Shown here piece after piece: positions 9,380-17,836 of a stretch of DNA of 64,000 nucleotides. Position 1 is the first letter of the stretch, and each line of letters begins with the position of its first letter. The translations under genes were made by a program, and so were the position numbers. The notes beneath the pieces are model-generated. The model saw nothing but the letters and a program-made list of their open reading frames with translations, made no database searches and had not been told where the DNA came from. This DNA is from Parasedimentitalea marina (GTDB lineage: Bacteria > Pseudomonadota > Alphaproteobacteria > Rhodobacterales > Rhodobacteraceae): positions 2,542,001 to 2,606,000 of the forward strand of contig NZ_CP033219.1 in assembly GCF_004006175.1 (NCBI RefSeq). Direction: 5' to 3'.

Positions 9380-9514
9380 TGTCACCTCCTGATTGAGCCA
9401 GCAATTTACCCATGTTACCGCAATCAGCAAGGAGATGTTGCCTTGACGTTCCCCTTTGCGCCCAACGGACCCTGCCCTAGGTTATCAAAAATTGAATTGA
9501 GAAAGGGTATTCAC

Positions 9515-10687
9515 ATGCGCAGGTTGGGAAAATGGTTGGGGCGATTGTTAATCCTGTTGGCGATACCGGTGGTCGGTTTTTTCATTTACGGCCCGGAATA
9601 TGTTGAAACACAACGCAATGCCGTGACCGAACATGCGCCTTACGTCATCAGCCCCGAGGCCGCCGCCCTGCACAAGGATCTCCTGATAGGCGACTGGCAT
9701 GCCGATACTTTGCTGTGGAACCGGGATCTGAACGAACGGGGCACCCGCGGACAGGTCGACATTCCCCGCCTGATCGAGGGCAACGTGGCGTTGCAGATGT
9801 TCACTGCGGTCACCAAATCACCTGCTGGGATGAACTACGATCACAATGCGACGGATGCGCGGGACAATATCACGCTGCTGGCTATTGGCCAGCTGTGGCC
9901 GCCCCGCACCTGGGGTTCACTGTATCAGCGCGCGCTGTACCAATCGGAAAAACTGCACGCCGCCCAGGCCAACTCGGACAGGCATCTGCGTATTATCCGA
10001 ACCGAAGCGGACCTGGACGCGCTGATGGCCCTGAAACTGGCCGGTGAGCCTGTGGTCGGCGGATTGCTGGGCATCGAAGGCGCGCATCCGCTTGAGGGCG
10101 ATATGAACAATTTGCAGGGCCTGCAGGATGCCGGTTATCGCATGATCGCGTTGCAGCATTTTTTTGATAATGAACTGGGCGGGTCGCTGCATGGATCTGG
10201 CGACATTGGACTAACTGACTTTGGTCGCGACGTGGTCCAGGCCGTTGCCGAGCGTGGGCTGATCCTGGATCTGGCCCATTCCAGTCAGCAAGTGGTGCGC
10301 GACGTGCTGGCCCTGACAGATATGCCGCTGGTGGTCTCTCACACCGGGATTTACAAAAACTGCCAGACCAAACGCAATTTCCCTGACGCATTAATGCAAG
10401 ACATCGCGGCCACTGGCGGCGTGATTGCCATTGGCTATTGGGCGGATGTCACCTGCGATGACAGTCCCGCAGGTGTGGCCAAGACCATCAAAGTGGCGAT
10501 CGAGATCGTCGGCGAAGATGCGGTGTCGCTGGGGTCCGACTTTGATGGCTCTGTCACAACATCCTTTGATACATCCGAGCTGGCTGCCGTGACCCAGGCA
10601 ATGATGGATATCGGCCTGACCGAGGTCCAGATCCGCAAGGTCGCGGGCGGTAATATGCTGCGGGTTTTGCGCGACCGACTGGACTAA
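9515..10687 (+). CDS. Membrane-anchored M19 dipeptidase (renal dipeptidase family)
   Basis: 390 residues from the ATG at 9515, which has a GAAAGGG site upstream. Residues 6-25 form an N-terminal membrane anchor (LGRLLILLAIPVVGFFIYG). The zinc ligands of the M19 amidohydrolase fold are visible: DWHADTL, a bridging Glu in GIEGAHPLEGD, then LDLAHSS, VVSHTG, and SLGSDFDG near the end. The family hydrolyses dipeptides, often with a C-terminal D-residue, so a periplasmic role in peptidoglycan peptide or nutrient dipeptide turnover is likely. A perfect-stem terminator follows at 10723. Confidence 0.92.
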   Translation: MRRLGKWLGRLLILLAIPVVGFFIYGPEYVETQRNAVTEHAPYVISPEAAALHKDLLIGDWHADTLLWNRDLNERGTRGQVDIPRLIEGNVALQMFTAVTKSPAGMNYDHNATDARDNITLLAIGQLWPPRTWGSLYQRALYQSEKLHAAQANSDRHLRIIRTEADLDALMALKLAGEPVVGGLLGIEGAHPLEGDMNNLQGLQDAGYRMIALQHFFDNELGGSLHGSGDIGLTDFGRDVVQAVAERGLILDLAHSSQQVVRDVLALTDMPLVVSHTGIYKNCQTKRNFPDALMQDIAATGGVIAIGYWADVTCDDSPAGVAKTIKVAIEIVGEDAVSLGSDFDGSVTTSFDTSELAAVTQAMMDIGLTEVQIRKVAGGNMLRVLRDRLD

Positions 10688-10722
10688 TCCATCGCCTTGC
10701 GGGAGCAGAGTTTTCAAGCCGT

Positions 10723-10751
10723 CCACGACGACCGTGGGCGGTTTCTTTTTT
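10723..10751 (+). terminator. Rho-independent terminator of the M19 dipeptidase gene
   Basis: A perfect CCACG/CGTGG stem with a 5-nt loop (10723-10737) is followed after GCGG by TTTCTTTTTT at 10742-10751. It lies 35 nt after the dipeptidase stop codon. Confidence 0.75.
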
Positions 10752-10764
10752 GATTGTCAGCATC

Positions 10765-10793
10765 AAAAAAGGCGGCGCATCTGCACCGCCTTT
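10765..10793 (-). terminator. Rho-independent terminator of rpoH
   Basis: On the minus strand, GGCGGTGC and GCGCCGCC form an 8-bp stem around a 4-nt loop, followed by six T (10765-10770 read in reverse). It lies 28 nt beyond the rpoH stop codon and faces the dipeptidase terminator. Confidence 0.8.
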
Positions 10794-10820
10794 CCGACAT
10801 TTCAAATCCAAAGGCTTGGG

Positions 10821-11717
10821 TTAAGCTGTCGCCATCATACCTTTGGCCAGCGCCAGTTCACGCATCTTTGTCTGCAGCTTTTCAAAGGCACGCACTTCAA
10901 TCTGCCGGATACGCTCGCGGCTGACGCTGTACTGACCACTCAGCTCCTCTAGTGTCTGGGCCTTTTCAGCCAGACGACGTTGAGTCAGAATGTCCTTTTC
11001 ACGTTCATTCAGCACTTCCAGCGCTTCGCTTAGCAATTCACGGCGGGCGTCCAGTTCATTACGTTCTTCGTAGTCGCCAGCCTGATCAGCGCTTTCGTCT
11101 TCCAGCCAATCCTGCCATTGCATGGTGCCTTCGCCTTCGGACCCCACGGTGGCATTCAGCGAGGCATCTCCGCCCGACATCCGCCGGTTCATCGAGATCA
11201 CCTCGGCCTCAGTCACACCCAGATCAGTGGCAATGCGCTTGACGTTATCAGGGTGCATGTCGCCATCTTCCAGCGCACCGATGCGGGCTTTGGCCTTGCG
11301 CAGGTTGAAGAACAGCTTTTTCTGCGCCGAGGTTGTGCCCAGTTTCACCAGCGACCAGGACCGCAGGATGTATTCCTGAATCGAGGCCCGGATCCACCAC
11401 ATTGCATAGGTTGCCAAACGGAACCCACGTTCGGGGTCAAACCGCTTCACAGCCTGCATCAAACCAACGTTGGCCTCTGAAATCACCTCGGCCTGAGGCA
11501 ACCCGTAGCCACGATATCCCATAGCGATCTTTGCTGCCAACCGCAGGTGCGAGGTGACCATACGGTGCGCGGCACCGCTGTCTTCCTTTTCCACCCAGGC
11601 CTTGGCCAGCATGTATTCTTCTTCCGGTTCCAGTAGCGGGAACTTGCGGATTTCCTGCATATAGCGGTTCAACCCGCCCTCTGGTGTTGGTGCAGGTAGG
11701 TTCTTAAAGTTAGCCAT
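10821..11717 (-). CDS. rpoH: RNA polymerase heat-shock sigma factor RpoH
   Basis: 298 residues, typical for alphaproteobacterial sigma-32. Region 2 is conserved (SEANVGLMQAVKRFDPERGFRLATYAMWWIRASIQEYI). The RpoH box is present as QRRLAEKAQTLEELS, where the last block is region 4, and the helix-turn-helix is SVSRERIRQIEVRAFEKLQ. It directs transcription of chaperone and protease genes. Many Rhodobacterales carry two RpoH paralogues (RpoHI and RpoHII), and I cannot tell which this is. A strong AGGGAGGGG ribosome site precedes the ATG. A candidate RpoH-dependent promoter lies 44-72 nt upstream. Confidence 0.96.
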   Translation of the reverse strand: MANFKNLPAPTPEGGLNRYMQEIRKFPLLEPEEEYMLAKAWVEKEDSGAAHRMVTSHLRLAAKIAMGYRGYGLPQAEVISEANVGLMQAVKRFDPERGFRLATYAMWWIRASIQEYILRSWSLVKLGTTSAQKKLFFNLRKAKARIGALEDGDMHPDNVKRIATDLGVTEAEVISMNRRMSGGDASLNATVGSEGEGTMQWQDWLEDESADQAGDYEERNELDARRELLSEALEVLNEREKDILTQRRLAEKAQTLEELSGQYSVSRERIRQIEVRAFEKLQTKMRELALAKGMMATA

Positions 11718-11760
11718 GTAGTGTGCCCCTCCCTAATGTATAAGGACTTAACATATCAGC

Positions 11761-11789
11761 ATATGGGTAAGCACTTCTTCTCTTTCAAG
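11761..11789 (-). promoter_or_regulatory. Candidate RpoH-type promoter upstream of rpoH
   Basis: On the minus strand CTTGAAA (11783-11789) is followed by a 15-nt spacer and CCCATAT (11761-11767). This matches the sigma-32 consensus of CTTGAAA, 11-16 nt, CCCATnT. The -10 element ends 43 nt before the rpoH ATG. It implies positive autoregulation of the heat-shock sigma factor. Confidence 0.65.
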
Positions 11790-12005
11790 AGGTGCTATGA
11801 CTTTCTGATATACTAACACGAGAAGCCGCGTCTGTGATCTGCTTCACAGGGATGTGCAAAAAGTTACCGAAAGTATCGGGCCGTGCGCCGCCGAGCGAAA
11901 AACCCAAAGGCGCGCCCGGCCTAGGAGAGATGCCAAGCGCCCTTCCGGCAAAGGTCAGACCCGCCCGACCTTTCGGCCGAGCGGTCACAATACGCCAGCA
12001 TTTGA

Positions 12006-13040
12006 CTATTCAGCCGGCAGGCGCAACGTCTCCATCAACGCATCCATATCGCTGGGCATTGGCGCTTCAAACCGCATCTCTTCGCCAGAGACCGGATGCA
12101 CAAATCCCAGAACCGCCGCGTGCAACGCCTGACGTGGGAAAGCGCGCAGGGCGTCGTGCGCTGCCGGAGCCAGCGACTTAGCCGCCAGTTTGCGTTTCCC
12201 ACCATAGGTCGGATCGCCCACCAACCCGTGACCGGCATGGGCCATATGGACACGGATCTGATGGGTGCGGCCGGTTTCCAGCCAGCATTCGATCAGGGCC
12301 ACCACGCCGGGATTGCCAAAGGGTTCGACAATCCGCGCCCGCGTCACCGCATGGCGCCCGCCTTGGAACAACACGGCTTGTTTCTGGCGATCATGTTTAT
12401 GGCGCGCCAGTTGGGTGGTCAGTTTCAAGATGTTGCCGGGTTCAAAGCTGGTGCCCTTGATGCCGCGCAGGCGCGGATCATTGGCATCCGGCACACCGTA
12501 ACAGATAGCGCGGTAGTACCGTTCAACCGTGTGCTTTTCGAATTGCTTTGCCAGCCCCTGATGCGCCACATCGGATTTGGCCACCACCAGCAGGCCACTG
12601 GTTTCCTTGTCGATCCGGTGCACAATACCGGGCCGCTTCACTCCGCCGACACCGGAGAGGTTCTCGCCGCAGTGATGCAGTAGCGCGTTGACCAAGGTCC
12701 CCGACGGTGTGCCCGGCGCCGGGTGCACAACCATGCCAACGGGTTTGTTCACTACAATCAGATCATCATCTTCATAGATCACGTCCAGCGCGATATCCTC
12801 GGGGCCGATATGGCTGTCTTCGGCCTCGTCCACGGTGACCAGGATCATTGCGTCTTCGGCCACCTTGGCCTTGGGGTCATCAACCACAACCCCATCCACC
12901 GTGACGGCGCCAGCGACTATCAACCGGGCCAATCGGGTGCGTGACAGGGTCGCTTCCACTGGCACATCCCGCGAAAGCGCCTTATCAAGCCGGTTAGGCG
13001 GGTTATCCGCAATGACAAACTCAATTTGGCGGCTGCCCAT
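12006..13040 (-). CDS. rluD: 23S rRNA pseudouridine synthase, RluD family
   Basis: 344 residues, the usual RluC/RluD length. An N-terminal S4 RNA-binding domain (RLARLIVAGAVTVDGVVVDD) is followed by the RsuA/RluA catalytic domain with HRIDKETSGLLVVAK, where the Asp is the nucleophile. The GRTHQIRVHMAHAGHGLVGD motif is also intact. RluD makes pseudouridines in helix 69 of 23S rRNA and affects ribosome assembly; that specific assignment rests on overall resemblance. Its ATG shares the tetranucleotide CATG with the start of a divergent gene. Confidence 0.9.
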   Translation of the reverse strand: MGSRQIEFVIADNPPNRLDKALSRDVPVEATLSRTRLARLIVAGAVTVDGVVVDDPKAKVAEDAMILVTVDEAEDSHIGPEDIALDVIYEDDDLIVVNKPVGMVVHPAPGTPSGTLVNALLHHCGENLSGVGGVKRPGIVHRIDKETSGLLVVAKSDVAHQGLAKQFEKHTVERYYRAICYGVPDANDPRLRGIKGTSFEPGNILKLTTQLARHKHDRQKQAVLFQGGRHAVTRARIVEPFGNPGVVALIECWLETGRTHQIRVHMAHAGHGLVGDPTYGGKRKLAAKSLAPAAHDALRAFPRQALHAAVLGFVHPVSGEEMRFEAPMPSDMDALMETLRLPAE

Positions 13041-13338
13041 GACACGTCCTTCCGAACCCGAAATCGAAGAACCGGCTCAGCTAAAGTTCCTGAGACGGCT
13101 GGTGACCACGCTCACCGCGGTCATGATTGGCGGGCTTGTAGTGGTAATTAGCCTGCTTGTCATCCGCTTGTCGGATAAAGGTGTCACATTACCCGATACG
13201 ATCACTTTGCCCGATGGCACCACGCCCACAGCTGTCACCTTTGGAAAAGGCTGGATTGCCGTGGTCAGTGATGACAACCGCATTCTTATTCTGGACGCCG
13301 AAAGCGGAGCCCTGCGCCAGACTATCACCATTGAATAG
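13039..13338 (+). CDS. Small single-pass membrane protein (DUF6476-like)
   Basis: 99 residues from the ATG at 13039. An acidic N terminus (MTRPSEPEIEEPAQ) leads to one transmembrane helix at about 22-45 (TLTAVMIGGLVVVISLLVIRL). The periplasmic domain is of about 50 residues, ending in a beta-propeller-blade-like segment (WIAVVSDDNRILILDAESG). This resembles a Rhodobacterales-specific family of unknown function usually found divergent from rluD. There is no Shine-Dalgarno sequence, and its ATG overlaps the rluD ATG on the other strand, so it is either leaderless or read from a transcript starting inside rluD. Confidence 0.75.
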   Translation: MTRPSEPEIEEPAQLKFLRRLVTTLTAVMIGGLVVVISLLVIRLSDKGVTLPDTITLPDGTTPTAVTFGKGWIAVVSDDNRILILDAESGALRQTITIE

Positions 13339-13361
13339 CCCCATTGCCCTGCCCGGCGATG

Positions 13362-13829
13362 CTACTTGATACCAGCCATGGTCTCCAGGTCAGTTGAAAC
13401 TTCGGCCTGGACGGCCCGCTCCAGATGGGTCGAAAGCGTCAGGTAGGTCCGGGTGCCGCGCACGCCTTGGGTATCATAGATCTGTGACAGCAACCCCTCC
13501 AGCGCCAGCGGAGAGGCAACCCGCACCTTTAGAATCAGGCAGGTATCGCCAGTGGCCGAGTGGATCTCTTCGACTTCAGGCCAGTTTTCAAGCGCCATCA
13601 AAGCGGCTGTCTTGCCCCAGCCAACGGTATCAACATGAATAAAGGCCAGCAGTGGCTTGCCCAACGCCGGCCCATCCAGCTGTGCCACCGTTGCCTTGAT
13701 CGCGCCTGAGGCCCGCAACCGTTTGACCCGTTCGTGCACCGCCGGAGGTGACAGACCAACCGCTTGGCCAATCGCAGCATAAGGCTGGGTGGCATCCTGG
13801 CTCAACTCACCTAATATTTTTCGGTCCAA
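13362..13829 (-). CDS. Lrp/AsnC family transcriptional regulator
   Basis: 155 residues from a TTG at 13829. The in-frame sequence upstream (LDD before LDRKIL, then basic residues) remains open for about 30 codons but offers only non-standard starts. The N-terminal winged helix is diagnostic (LGELSQDATQPYAAIGQAVG, then LSPPAVHERVKRL), and the C-terminal RAM domain follows (CLILKVRVASPLALEGLLSQIY). Members respond to amino acids. It is divergent from the MFS gene 135 nt away, so local control of that exporter is the natural inference. Confidence 0.9.
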   Translation of the reverse strand: MDRKILGELSQDATQPYAAIGQAVGLSPPAVHERVKRLRASGAIKATVAQLDGPALGKPLLAFIHVDTVGWGKTAALMALENWPEVEEIHSATGDTCLILKVRVASPLALEGLLSQIYDTQGVRGTRTYLTLSTHLERAVQAEVSTDLETMAGIK

Positions 13830-13964
13830 ATCATCCAGTCCCCGTGTCGCACGGGTCTTTTTCCGAACGCTATCTGTTTTTTCAATCGTCCGCCCCTTCT
13901 CCTCTTAACAAAATGCAGTTCTGCCAATATCAGATATTACTGAACACCATTCGAGGACAATCCC

Positions 13965-15125
13965 ATGTTGGCGTCAATTCTCATTCTACTGAGCGCCATT
14001 GGTGTCATCGGAGCCAACTCTTTGTTGCTGTCACCTTTGGTCACTACGGTGGGCACTGACTTGGACGTCAGCGCCGCACAGGTGATGCAGGCGGCCAGCG
14101 CCTATGGCCTGGGCGTGGCAGCTGCGGCGCTGCTGCTGGCCCCTTTGGGAGACCGGTATGGCGCCGGTCGTCTGCTGCGGGTTGCACTTGTCATTTTGGC
14201 CATCGGATTGGCTGCCAGTGCCCTTGCCCCCAACGTTCTGGCCCTGATCGCCGCGCAGGCACTGTGCGGATTGGCGGCTGGGGCAGCTTTGCCTTCAATT
14301 TACACCCTGGCCGTCACCATCGCGCCTAAAGGCCGTGAGGCACAGACCATGGGGGCTGTGCTCACCGGGTGGACGCTGTCGTTGGTGCTGGGGGTCAGCG
14401 CAGGGGCCTGGTTGACTGACGTGTTGGGCTGGCGCTCGGTTTACGTCACGCTCTCTGCAGGCACCGCATGTCTTTGGCTGCTAAGTTCCGGTCTGCGCTT
14501 GTTGGGCACAACCGGCAACACCGGCACATCCCCGCTGACCGCCTTGAAAGTACCGGGTATAACCCGAGGGTTGCTGGCCACTCTGTTGCTGATGCTGGCC
14601 TTCTACATCACCTATTTCTTCATTGGTGCCCATGTCACGGTACAACTGGGACTCAGCACCACCCAGGCCGGACTGGTGCCGCTGTTCTACGGTATCGGTT
14701 TTGGTCTGGCGGTGCTGGTTGATCCCCTGCTCGACCGGCTGGGTCCAGCCCGGTCGACTGCTCCGGTATTCCTTGTCATATCAATGATCTATGCGGCAAT
14801 GATACCGCTGATAGGTACTTTCCACTGGCTGCTGGCAATAGCGGTGGTCTGGGGCATATTCCAGCATCTTGTACTGAACCTTGTGGTGGCACGCCTAACA
14901 GCGCTGGACCCTTCGCAACGCGGTGCCATTATGGGGCTCTACAGCACAGTGACATATCTGTGCATATTTGCCGTACCGCCTTTTGGAGGATTGGCTTTTG
15001 CAACTTGGGGATTGGCTGGCTGCCTGGCGATCTCGGCGATCCTGTGCCTGATCGAAGCACTCGAGGCGCTGGGGCTTCGCCGGGTTAGGTCCACGGGCCC
15101 CGCTGCGCCAGACGCGCCTGCTTAG
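13965..15125 (+). CDS. MFS transporter, DHA1-like exporter
   Basis: 386 residues with 12 predicted membrane helices. The motif-A loop between helices 2 and 3 is APLGDRYGAGRLLR, and the motif-C region in helix 5 is GWTLSLVLGVSAGAWL, characteristic of drug:H+ antiporters. A GAGGA site precedes the ATG. The divergent Lrp regulator suggests an amino-acid-related or metabolite export role, but the substrate is unknown. The last 41 nt overlap the 3' end of the convergent small gene. Confidence 0.88.
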   Translation: MLASILILLSAIGVIGANSLLLSPLVTTVGTDLDVSAAQVMQAASAYGLGVAAAALLLAPLGDRYGAGRLLRVALVILAIGLAASALAPNVLALIAAQALCGLAAGAALPSIYTLAVTIAPKGREAQTMGAVLTGWTLSLVLGVSAGAWLTDVLGWRSVYVTLSAGTACLWLLSSGLRLLGTTGNTGTSPLTALKVPGITRGLLATLLLMLAFYITYFFIGAHVTVQLGLSTTQAGLVPLFYGIGFGLAVLVDPLLDRLGPARSTAPVFLVISMIYAAMIPLIGTFHWLLAIAVVWGIFQHLVLNLVVARLTALDPSQRGAIMGLYSTVTYLCIFAVPPFGGLAFATWGLAGCLAISAILCLIEALEALGLRRVRSTGPAAPDAPA

Positions 15126-15297
15126 CGGCGCGTTTCCGGTCTGGTCCAGACGTCGGCGACGATGCATTCTGATCTGCCGCGCCGCGAGATGCCTTACCGC
15201 GTTTGGTGGCCGCATTAATTCCCGCACCGATGCCAAAATTAACCGCGCGGCGCACCAGTTGCCTGACAACCATGTTGATAATGAAATTCACGTTCAT
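15085..15297 (-). CDS. Small hydrophobic-basic protein downstream of scpB
   Basis: 70 residues from the ATG at 15297, preceded by AGGGG. The N terminus is amphipathic and hydrophobic (MNVNFIINMVVRQLVRRAVN), then GIGAGINAATKRG and a basic, Ser/Pro-rich tail. Small proteins of this type commonly sit between scpB and the Tat genes in Roseobacters; here the following neighbour is a convergent MFS gene instead. It may be membrane-associated. It overlaps the MFS 3' end by 41 nt. The function is unknown. Confidence 0.6.
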   Translation of the reverse strand: MNVNFIINMVVRQLVRRAVNFGIGAGINAATKRGKASRGAADQNASSPTSGPDRKRAAKQARLAQRGPWT

Positions 15298-15373
15298 GAT
15301 AGTAACCCCTGCAACCTGAATCGCTTTTATCACTGGATTACGTCAAATTAGAGGCGTCAGACCCGGCGCGCTT

Positions 15374-16021
15374 TCAGTCCTCGAACAGTTCCGACTGCTC
15401 GTCATCTTCATCATCCAAATCACCAAGACCCAGCACGCCTGGCGGCGGACGGTTTTCCAGCAAGCCGGCGGCTCGCAGCTCTTTCAGCCCCGGTAAATCT
15501 CGCGCGCTCTCTAGCCCGAAATGATCCAGAAAATGTGGTGTCACCACAAAGGTCACCGGACGCCCCGGTGTCATTTTGCGCCGTCCCAACCGGATCCACT
15601 CCATTTCAAGCAACTGATCAATGGTTCCGCGCGAGACCGAGACTCCGCGGATTTCTTCGATTTCGGCACGGGTGACCGGTTGGTGGTAGGCAATGATGGC
15701 CAGCGTCTCAATCGCAGCGCGGCTCAGCTTGCGGGTCTCAACCGTTTCTTTCTGCATCAGAAAGCCCAGATCAGAGGCCGTCCGCATCGCCCAGGTGTCG
15801 CCAACCCGAACCACCTGCACACCGCGCCCTTCGTATTTTTTCCGCAGACGGGCCAACGCCTCGGCCGGGTTGCAGCCATGTGGCATTCGCGATTCCAAAT
15901 CCCGCAAAGTGACAGGCGCGGCGCTGGCGAATAAAACCGCCTCAACCATGCGTTCCTGCTCGGCCATCAAGGGCGCATCAAAAAGGCTTTCGCCTTCGGG
16001 AACTGGACTGTGGTCTTCCAT
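15374..16021 (-). CDS. scpB: Segregation and condensation protein B
   Basis: 215 residues from the ATG at 16021. It contains the paired winged-helix domains of ScpB (MVEAVLFASAAPVTLRDLES, then ETLAIIAYHQPVTRAEIEEI, RGVSVSRGTIDQLLE, and GRPVTFVVTPHFLDHFGL). ScpB dimers bind the ScpA kleisin in the SMC condensin complex that organises and segregates the chromosome. An acidic tail (DLDDEDDEQSELFED) ends it. Its ATG overlaps the scpA stop (TGATG), giving tight translational coupling. The smc gene is not in this window. Confidence 0.94.
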   Translation of the reverse strand: MEDHSPVPEGESLFDAPLMAEQERMVEAVLFASAAPVTLRDLESRMPHGCNPAEALARLRKKYEGRGVQVVRVGDTWAMRTASDLGFLMQKETVETRKLSRAAIETLAIIAYHQPVTRAEIEEIRGVSVSRGTIDQLLEMEWIRLGRRKMTPGRPVTFVVTPHFLDHFGLESARDLPGLKELRAAGLLENRPPPGVLGLGDLDDEDDEQSELFED

Positions 16022-16812
16022 CAATGGCCCTCGCCGCAGCTGCGCATCTGGATCGGAGCGTAAGTGTCCGATTGGCGCAACTCAAGTTTACCCTCTTTCA
16101 CCAGCTGCAGTGCTGCCGCAAAGGTCGCAGCCGTCGCAGAGCGGCGGCGCACCGGATCACTATGCCATCCATCCGGCAGATAGCTCAACATATCGGTCCA
16201 GCTGCCGGTAAAGCCAATCAGCCCCCGCATCCGTTCCAGCGCCTCTTCCATTGTAAACACCGAGTCACGGTCCATCACAAAAGGGCGGAAATCGTCGCGA
16301 GTGCGAATGCGGGCATATCCCTGCATCAGATCCAGCAAAGTGGCGCTATAGGTCACGGTTTTGATCCGGGTGATGTCCTCACCCTGACCGCGGGCAAAGA
16401 AGTCACGGCCCATTTGGTCCTGCGCCATCAACTGCGCCGCCGCGTCCCGCATGGCCTGTAGCCTTTCCAGCTGAAAGGCCAGATGGGCCGCCAGCTCTTC
16501 GCCGCTGGGGCCTTCTTCGCCGGGTTCAGGTGGTAACAAAAGCCGCGATTTCAGGAAGGCCAGCCAGGCTGCCATCACCAGATAATCCGCCGCCAACTCG
16601 ATCCTCAGCACCTTGGCTCGGTCTACAAAGCTCAGGTATTGCCGGGCCAGTTCCAGAACCGAAATCCTGCGAAGGTCAACTTTTTGGGTCCGCGACAGGC
16701 TAAGCAACACATCAAGAGGGCCCTCAAAGCCGTCAACATCCACAATCAACGCTTCAGCCGCCAGCCTTTCGGCCACCGATTGTGCAGTCTCCTGAAACAG
16801 ATCGTCAGCCAT
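16021..16812 (-). CDS. scpA: Segregation and condensation protein A (kleisin)
   Basis: 263 residues from the ATG at 16812. The kleisin N-terminal signature is clear (VDGFEGPLDVLLSLSRTQKV, then DLRRISVLELARQYL, and ADYLVMAAWLAFLKSRLLLP). The C-terminal winged helix is VTAATFAAALQLVKEGKLEL-like, the SMC cap-binding part. The gene starts 8 nt inside the end of nagZ (TATATGGCTGAC) and its stop overlaps scpB. A longer upstream start would extend further into nagZ and lacks support. Confidence 0.94.
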   Translation of the reverse strand: MADDLFQETAQSVAERLAAEALIVDVDGFEGPLDVLLSLSRTQKVDLRRISVLELARQYLSFVDRAKVLRIELAADYLVMAAWLAFLKSRLLLPPEPGEEGPSGEELAAHLAFQLERLQAMRDAAAQLMAQDQMGRDFFARGQGEDITRIKTVTYSATLLDLMQGYARIRTRDDFRPFVMDRDSVFTMEEALERMRGLIGFTGSWTDMLSYLPDGWHSDPVRRRSATAATFAAALQLVKEGKLELRQSDTYAPIQMRSCGEGH

Positions 16813-17836
16813 ATACCAGTCCGCCCATAAGGGCAGATAGTTCCTCTTCGGCAGCATCAATGTCAAGTTCGACGGGTTTTCGCCGCGCCGAAAGCGCGTG
16901 GTCAGCCCGGATCTGCGCCACCTCGGTCATCTCACCAGCCGCCATCGCGGTTTCGCTCCGCTCGGCCAATGTTCCGTTACAATGCAGGACAACATCACAG
17001 CCAGCCGCCAGCGCAGCGCGTGACAGCGCAGCTGGCGCGCCAGACAGTGCCTTCATCGAAATATCATCGGTCATGATCAGCCCATCAAAGCCAATCTGCT
17101 CACGGATCAAACGCATCATCACCGCAGAAAGAGTGGCCGGTTCAGGGTCAATGGCATCATAGACCAAATGCGCAGTCATCCCCATCGGCAGGTCATTCAA
17201 ACTGCGAAACGCGTCAAAGTCCGTCTTGTTAAGGGTGGTGAGATCCGTGCCCACATGCGGCAGATCGTGGTGACTGTCGGCGGTGGCCCGTCCGTGGCCC
17301 GGCAAGTGTTTCAACACTGGCAAGACACCTCCGTCCAACAAGCCCTGCGCCGACGCGCGGCCAATGCCTGCCACGGTCTGGGCTTCGGCGCCGTAACAGC
17401 GATTTTTGAGAAACGGATGCGTGTCATCACCGGCCAAATCAACCATTGGGGCGCAATTGCTATCGATACCCAGCCCATACAGCTCGTCGGCGATCAACCG
17501 ATAGCGCAGGTACATGGCACGGCAGACCGCACGCAATGGGTCATCTGTTGGGGCCGTTACACGAGCGCTCTCAACATGGTCCAGCGGCGCCAGCCACTGG
17601 CGCGCCAAAGGGGGGCGCAGGCGTTGAACCCGGCCACCTTCTTGATCAATGGTAATAAGACAGTTGCGACCCACCGCATTGCGGAAATCATCACACAGTG
17701 CCCGTATTTGATCCGCAGTGTCGATATTGCGGGCGAACAGGATAAAGCCAAACGGGTTGGTATCGCGAAACAGGCTGATCTCGTCCGCAGTCAACCGCAG
17801 GCCTTCTGCATCCAGGATAGTTGCCCCAAACCGCAT
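16805..17836 (-). CDS. nagZ: Beta-N-acetylhexosaminidase
   Basis: 343 residues from the ATG at 17836. It is a GH3 family enzyme: ITIDQEGGRVQRL near the N terminus, the signature KHLPGHGRATADSHHDLPHV with the catalytic His/Asp loop, and the nucleophile Asp in GLIMTDDISMKAL. NagZ removes N-acetylglucosamine from 1,6-anhydro-muropeptides in cytoplasmic peptidoglycan recycling. KHLPGHG replaces the commoner KHFPGHG, a conservative change. The start overlaps the SPOR gene stop by 1 nt (TAATG). Confidence 0.95.
   Translation of the reverse strand: MRFGATILDAEGLRLTADEISLFRDTNPFGFILFARNIDTADQIRALCDDFRNAVGRNCLITIDQEGGRVQRLRPPLARQWLAPLDHVESARVTAPTDDPLRAVCRAMYLRYRLIADELYGLGIDSNCAPMVDLAGDDTHPFLKNRCYGAEAQTVAGIGRASAQGLLDGGVLPVLKHLPGHGRATADSHHDLPHVGTDLTTLNKTDFDAFRSLNDLPMGMTAHLVYDAIDPEPATLSAVMMRLIREQIGFDGLIMTDDISMKALSGAPAALSRAALAAGCDVVLHCNGTLAERSETAMAAGEMTEVAQIRADHALSARRKPVELDIDAAEEELSALMGGLVYG

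Noticed and set aside
11785..11988. Possible 67-residue minus-strand gene between rluD and rpoH
   Set aside because: Covers the candidate rpoH promoter and has no ribosome site; composition is not protein-like.
12096..12683. 195-residue plus-strand frame inside rluD
   Set aside because: Fully antisense to conserved rluD motifs with no ribosome site or recognisable protein.
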